The notes below the pieces were generated by a model. That model was not told the origin of the DNA and made no database searches. It saw nothing but the letters and a program-made list of their open reading frames with translations. This document shows, piece by piece, positions 61,559-64,000 of a stretch of 64,000 bases of DNA. The first letter of the stretch is position 1; each line of letters starts with the position of its first letter. Origin of the DNA: CAVQXR01 sp046330455 (GTDB lineage: Bacteria > Actinomycetota > Thermoleophilia > Gaiellales > Gaiellaceae); assembly GCA_046330455.1 (NCBI GenBank), contig JAXLSU010000007.1, forward strand, positions 138,660 to 202,659, in the 5' to 3' direction. The translations under genes and the position numbers were made by a program.

Positions 61559-63633
61559 GCTTCGCCGACGTGATCATCGACGGCAAGATCCGGTACTCGC
61601 AGGACCGGGAGGCGCCGGGCATGCTCCACGCGCGGATCCTCCGCTCGCCCTACGCCCACGCGCGGGTCCTCTCGGTCGACACGTCCTCCGTCCCGCCCGG
61701 CGTCGTCGTGCTCACGCCCGACGACGTCCGCGGGCTTGCCGCCTACGGAGCGCAGATTGCCGACCAGACCGTTCTGGCGGTCGACCGTGCCCGCTTCGCG
61801 GGCGACCCGGTGGCGGCCGTCGCGGCGCCGACCCCTGCCGAGGCCGAGGAGGCGCTTGCAGCTGTCGACGTCGCCTACGAGGAGTTGCCGGCCACGCTCG
61901 GCCTCGAGGAAGCGTTGATCGGCGAGGTGCTCGTCCACGAGCGCCACCGGATCTCCGACAACGACGCTGCCTACTTCGGCCTGCGCCCCCAGGACGGAAC
62001 GAACGTCTGCCACCTGTTCCGGATTCGCCACGGCGAGGGGGCGGACGGCTTCCGGCTCGCCGACATCGTCGTGGAGGAGACCTTCCGCACGCCGGCGGCA
62101 CAGCACGCGCCGCTCGAACCCCATGCGTGTCTCGCGCAGTGGGACGGCGACCGGCTCGAGCTCTGGACCGGAACGCATACGCCGTTCAACGTCCGCTCCG
62201 ACCTCGCCCGGATCTTCGGGCTCGACGAGGAGCAGGTGCGTGTCGTCTGCCCGCCGATCGGGGGCTCCTTCGGCGCCAAGACCTTCGTCCACATCGAGGC
62301 GATCACGGCGGCGCTCGCGCGCAAGGCGGGCCGGCCCGTGCGGCTCGTGCTCCCGCGGAGCGAGCTGTGGGTGACGAACAACCGCCATCCCGCCCTCCTG
62401 CGCGTGCGGATCGGCGCGACGGTCGACGGACTGCTCGTCGCCAAGGAGGTCGACAGCTCGATCGACACGGGCGCGTATGCGGACTGCGGGCCCGGCGTGG
62501 CGGTCAAGATCGGTTACTCGGCCGTCGGTCCCTACCGGATCCCGCACGTCGCGGTCGACTCCCGCTGCGTCTACACGAACCTGCCGCCGAACGGCGCCTT
62601 CCGCGGCTTCGGCGCCACCCAGGCGGCGTTCGCGTCCGAGCGGACGATGGATCTCCTCGCCGGGCGCCTGGGCATGGATCCGCTCGAGCTCCGACGCCGA
62701 AACTTGCTACGCGAGGGCGACGTGTTCTGTACCGGCGAGGTGATGCACGACGTGCAGTTCGAGCGGTGCCTCGAGCAGGCGGCGGAAGCGGTGGGCTGGC
62801 ACGAGGATCGACGTGGCAAGGGCATCTGCGTCGTGCTCAAGGGCATGCAGACGCCGAGCCGGGCGCAGATCGCAGTCGAGGCACGCGAGGACGGCGGCTA
62901 CACGCTCAGGTGTGCGACGGCCGAGCTCGGCCAGGGCGTGCGCAGAGCTCTCTCGGTCGTCGCCGCGGAGCTTCTCGGCGTCCCCGCGTCCGCGATCCGC
63001 TTCCCGGATCCGGATACCGACCTCGTCCCGTACGACACGCGCGCCACCTCGAGCCGCTCGACCTACATGATGTCCGGCGCGCTCGAGGAGGCGGTGCGAG
63101 ACCTGCGCCGAGACGGGAAGCGCGGGCTCGGCGAGTTTCGCAACGAGGGAGGCCTCGATCCCGACACCGGGCAGGGGATCGCGTCGTCCCACTGGCACCA
63201 GGGCGCCGCGGCCGCCGAGGTCTCGGTCGACGAGGAGACCGGCCGGTTCGAGGTCGTCCAGCTCCACGCGTCGGTCTACGCGGGGCGCGTGGTGAACCCG
63301 TCGGGTGCCGAGCTGCAGAACGAGGGTGCCATGATCATGGGTCTCGGCAGCGCGCTATTCGAGGAGGTGTCGTTCGCGGACGGTCAGGTGACGAACGCGA
63401 ACCTCTCCGACTACGAGATCCCGTCGCTCGCCGACCTGCCGCAGCGCATCGGCCACGACCTGATCGAACAGCCCGGCGCCGAGATCCACGGCCTCGGCGA
63501 GACGGCCGTTCCGCCGGTTCCCGCGGCGATCGCGAATGCCCTCGGCTCGCTCGGGATCCAGCTGACCGTGCTGCCGCTGACACCGGAGCGCGTGCTCGAT
63601 GCGATCGACCGGCGCGACGGGAGGCCGGCGTGA
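61555..63633 (+). CDS. Molybdenum hydroxylase large subunit (molybdopterin-binding)
   Basis: 692 residues, somewhat shorter than the 760-800 usual for CoxL/XdhA. Seen: MLHARILRSPYAHARVLSVD, HAPLEPHACLAQWDGDRLELWTGTHTPF, IGGSFGAKTFVHIEA, GAFRGFGATQAAFASERTMD (Mo-pterin loop), TAELGQGVRRALSVVAAE, and the active-site Glu in IHGLGETAVPPVPAAIANAL. No CoxL-type catalytic-loop Cys signature (VAYRCSFR) is present, so CO is not the substrate. Hydroxylates an organic substrate using water. Confidence 0.92.
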   Translation: MSFADVIIDGKIRYSQDREAPGMLHARILRSPYAHARVLSVDTSSVPPGVVVLTPDDVRGLAAYGAQIADQTVLAVDRARFAGDPVAAVAAPTPAEAEEALAAVDVAYEELPATLGLEEALIGEVLVHERHRISDNDAAYFGLRPQDGTNVCHLFRIRHGEGADGFRLADIVVEETFRTPAAQHAPLEPHACLAQWDGDRLELWTGTHTPFNVRSDLARIFGLDEEQVRVVCPPIGGSFGAKTFVHIEAITAALARKAGRPVRLVLPRSELWVTNNRHPALLRVRIGATVDGLLVAKEVDSSIDTGAYADCGPGVAVKIGYSAVGPYRIPHVAVDSRCVYTNLPPNGAFRGFGATQAAFASERTMDLLAGRLGMDPLELRRRNLLREGDVFCTGEVMHDVQFERCLEQAAEAVGWHEDRRGKGICVVLKGMQTPSRAQIAVEAREDGGYTLRCATAELGQGVRRALSVVAAELLGVPASAIRFPDPDTDLVPYDTRATSSRSTYMMSGALEEAVRDLRRDGKRGLGEFRNEGGLDPDTGQGIASSHWHQGAAAAEVSVDEETGRFEVVQLHASVYAGRVVNPSGAELQNEGAMIMGLGSALFEEVSFADGQVTNANLSDYEIPSLADLPQRIGHDLIEQPGAEIHGLGETAVPPVPAAIANALGSLGIQLTVLPLTPERVLDAIDRRDGRPA

Positions 63634-63901
63634 GCGGCCTGCCCGCCCGTCGGCCGCCCCGGCGTGAAGCGGGCAGCCTCTCTGGCCTCGCGAGCTCCGG
63701 GCGCGCCCGTTGGCCCGCCCGCAACCTCACCGGCGGCCTTGGCGCCGCCGGTGACCTCGACTGCCTCGCCGCCGGCCTCGGCGGCGCCGGCGACCTCGGC
63801 TCGACCCGTGGTCCCCACCCCCGCCCTCTGGGTGGGGATGGAGCATATCGCGGGCGAGGTCACGCGATACCGGCGAGTCGTGCCAAGTGTGGGGAGCGAG
63901 C
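63634..63901. other. GC-rich spacer with inverted repeats inside the hydroxylase operon
   Basis: 268 bases separating the large and small subunit genes, odd in an operon otherwise overlapping by 1-4 bases. It contains degenerate ggcgccggcgacctcg-type repeats (63740-63800) and a 9-bp hairpin tccccaccc/gggtgggga at 63812-63838. A GTG-initiated 91-codon frame (63630-63905) spans it, but its Gly/Arg-rich repeat composition looks non-coding. Possibly a small inserted palindromic element or an mRNA-processing site. Confidence 0.4.
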
Positions 63902-64000
63902 GTGACGATTCACTTCACCCTCAACGGGGAGCCGGTCGAAATCGAGGCCGAGCCGACGGAGAGCCTGCTCCGCGTGCTCCGGGAGCGGCTCGGGGTGCTG
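63902..64000 (+). CDS. Molybdenum hydroxylase 2Fe-2S subunit (3' end outside window)
   Basis: The first 33 codons read MTIHFTLNGEPVEIEAEPTE followed by SLLRVLRERLGVL, the start of the plant-ferredoxin-like domain of the small subunit of xanthine dehydrogenase-type enzymes (usual form xLNGxxxxxxxxxxxxLLxxLRxxLxLxGTKxGC). The iron-sulfur cysteines lie beyond the window. GTG start with ggggagcg just upstream. It completes a three-subunit Mo hydroxylase. Confidence 0.88.
   Translation, partial: MTIHFTLNGEPVEIEAEPTESLLRVLRERLGVL

Noticed and set aside
61555..63633. Aerobic CO dehydrogenase large subunit
   Set aside because: The CoxL active-site loop with Cys (VAYRCSFR or AYRGAGR-type) is not seen, and the neighbours suit an organic substrate.
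63630..63905. 91-codon frame between the Mo hydroxylase genes
   Set aside because: Composition is low-complexity Gly/Arg/Ala from GC repeats, with no ribosome-binding site or motif. Treated as spacer.

Overview
The window is GC-rich, densely coded DNA with short intergenic gaps and many 1-4 base gene overlaps of the ATGA/GTGA type. Leaderless genes with a TANNNT hexamer just ahead of the start codon, GatCAB, a double-PASTA penicillin-binding protein, MatB, and a secreted protein with a PSPAMVVAMIALFFALGG-type N-terminus point to a deep-branching actinobacterium, most likely of the Thermoleophilia (Gaiellales/Solirubrobacterales). The 16S rRNA fits this, but I assigned it by eye. Codon use is uniform apart from a few spots named below.

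Layout. 1-3.7 kb: end of a membrane GT2 glycosyltransferase, an exosortase/archaeosortase-like protein and a large secreted protein. 3.7-10.5 kb: sugar-phosphate genes (pgi, gnd, pgl, rpiA) mixed with an AlkD-like repair protein and a GlcD-type FAD oxidase. 10.8-17.1 kb: matB, a cyclase-family hydrolase, an HDOD protein, an orphan DNA methyltransferase and a secreted HxxQDFYSH protein. 17.4-22.4 kb: cyclophilin, folD, cold-shock protein and gatC-gatA-gatB. 22.4-29.7 kb: palindromes and direct repeats, a membrane protein, a membrane-anchored partial DnaJ, serA, a YbaK-like deacylase, ilvE, a DegT aminotransferase, a RemA-like protein and mpg. 29.6-37.5 kb: a class A PBP with a repeat-derived tail, then three metal transporters (Ni/Co type, Nramp, CDF) around an FG-GAP protein.

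37.5-45.2 kb: a frameshifted tyrS and one rrn operon (16S-23S-5S, no spacer tRNA). The 23S gene is about 4.2 kb long because helix 69 is interrupted by two related group I introns: one exactly after the position equivalent to E. coli U1917, the other near 1931. Intron 1 carries a LAGLIDADG endonuclease ORF with a worn motif; intron 2 carries a wrecked one. The stretch from tyrS to the sarcin-ricin loop also shows indels in universally invariant rRNA positions, so local sequence error or a decayed operon must be excluded first.

45.2-49.2 kb: an HtpX-like protease, a small Sm-like protein, a histidine phosphatase divergent from an SDR dehydrogenase, gene remnants (cNMP-binding, BBE-type oxidase) and small membrane or secreted proteins. 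50-56 kb: a coupled surface-sugar operon (deacetylase, WbpD-like acyltransferase, Gfo/Idh dehydrogenase, NeuD-like acyltransferase, epimerase, DegT aminotransferase, glycosyltransferase), much like the diacetamido-uronic acid pathway. 56.1-64 kb: the most interesting metabolic locus. The two halves of a PEP-synthase-like phosphotransferase lie on separate genes, together with a GntR regulator, a cyclase-family hydrolase, an HD-domain protein and a three-subunit molybdenum hydroxylase that runs off the window edge. It looks like a catabolic route for an unknown substrate activated by phosphorylation and oxidised by the Mo enzyme.
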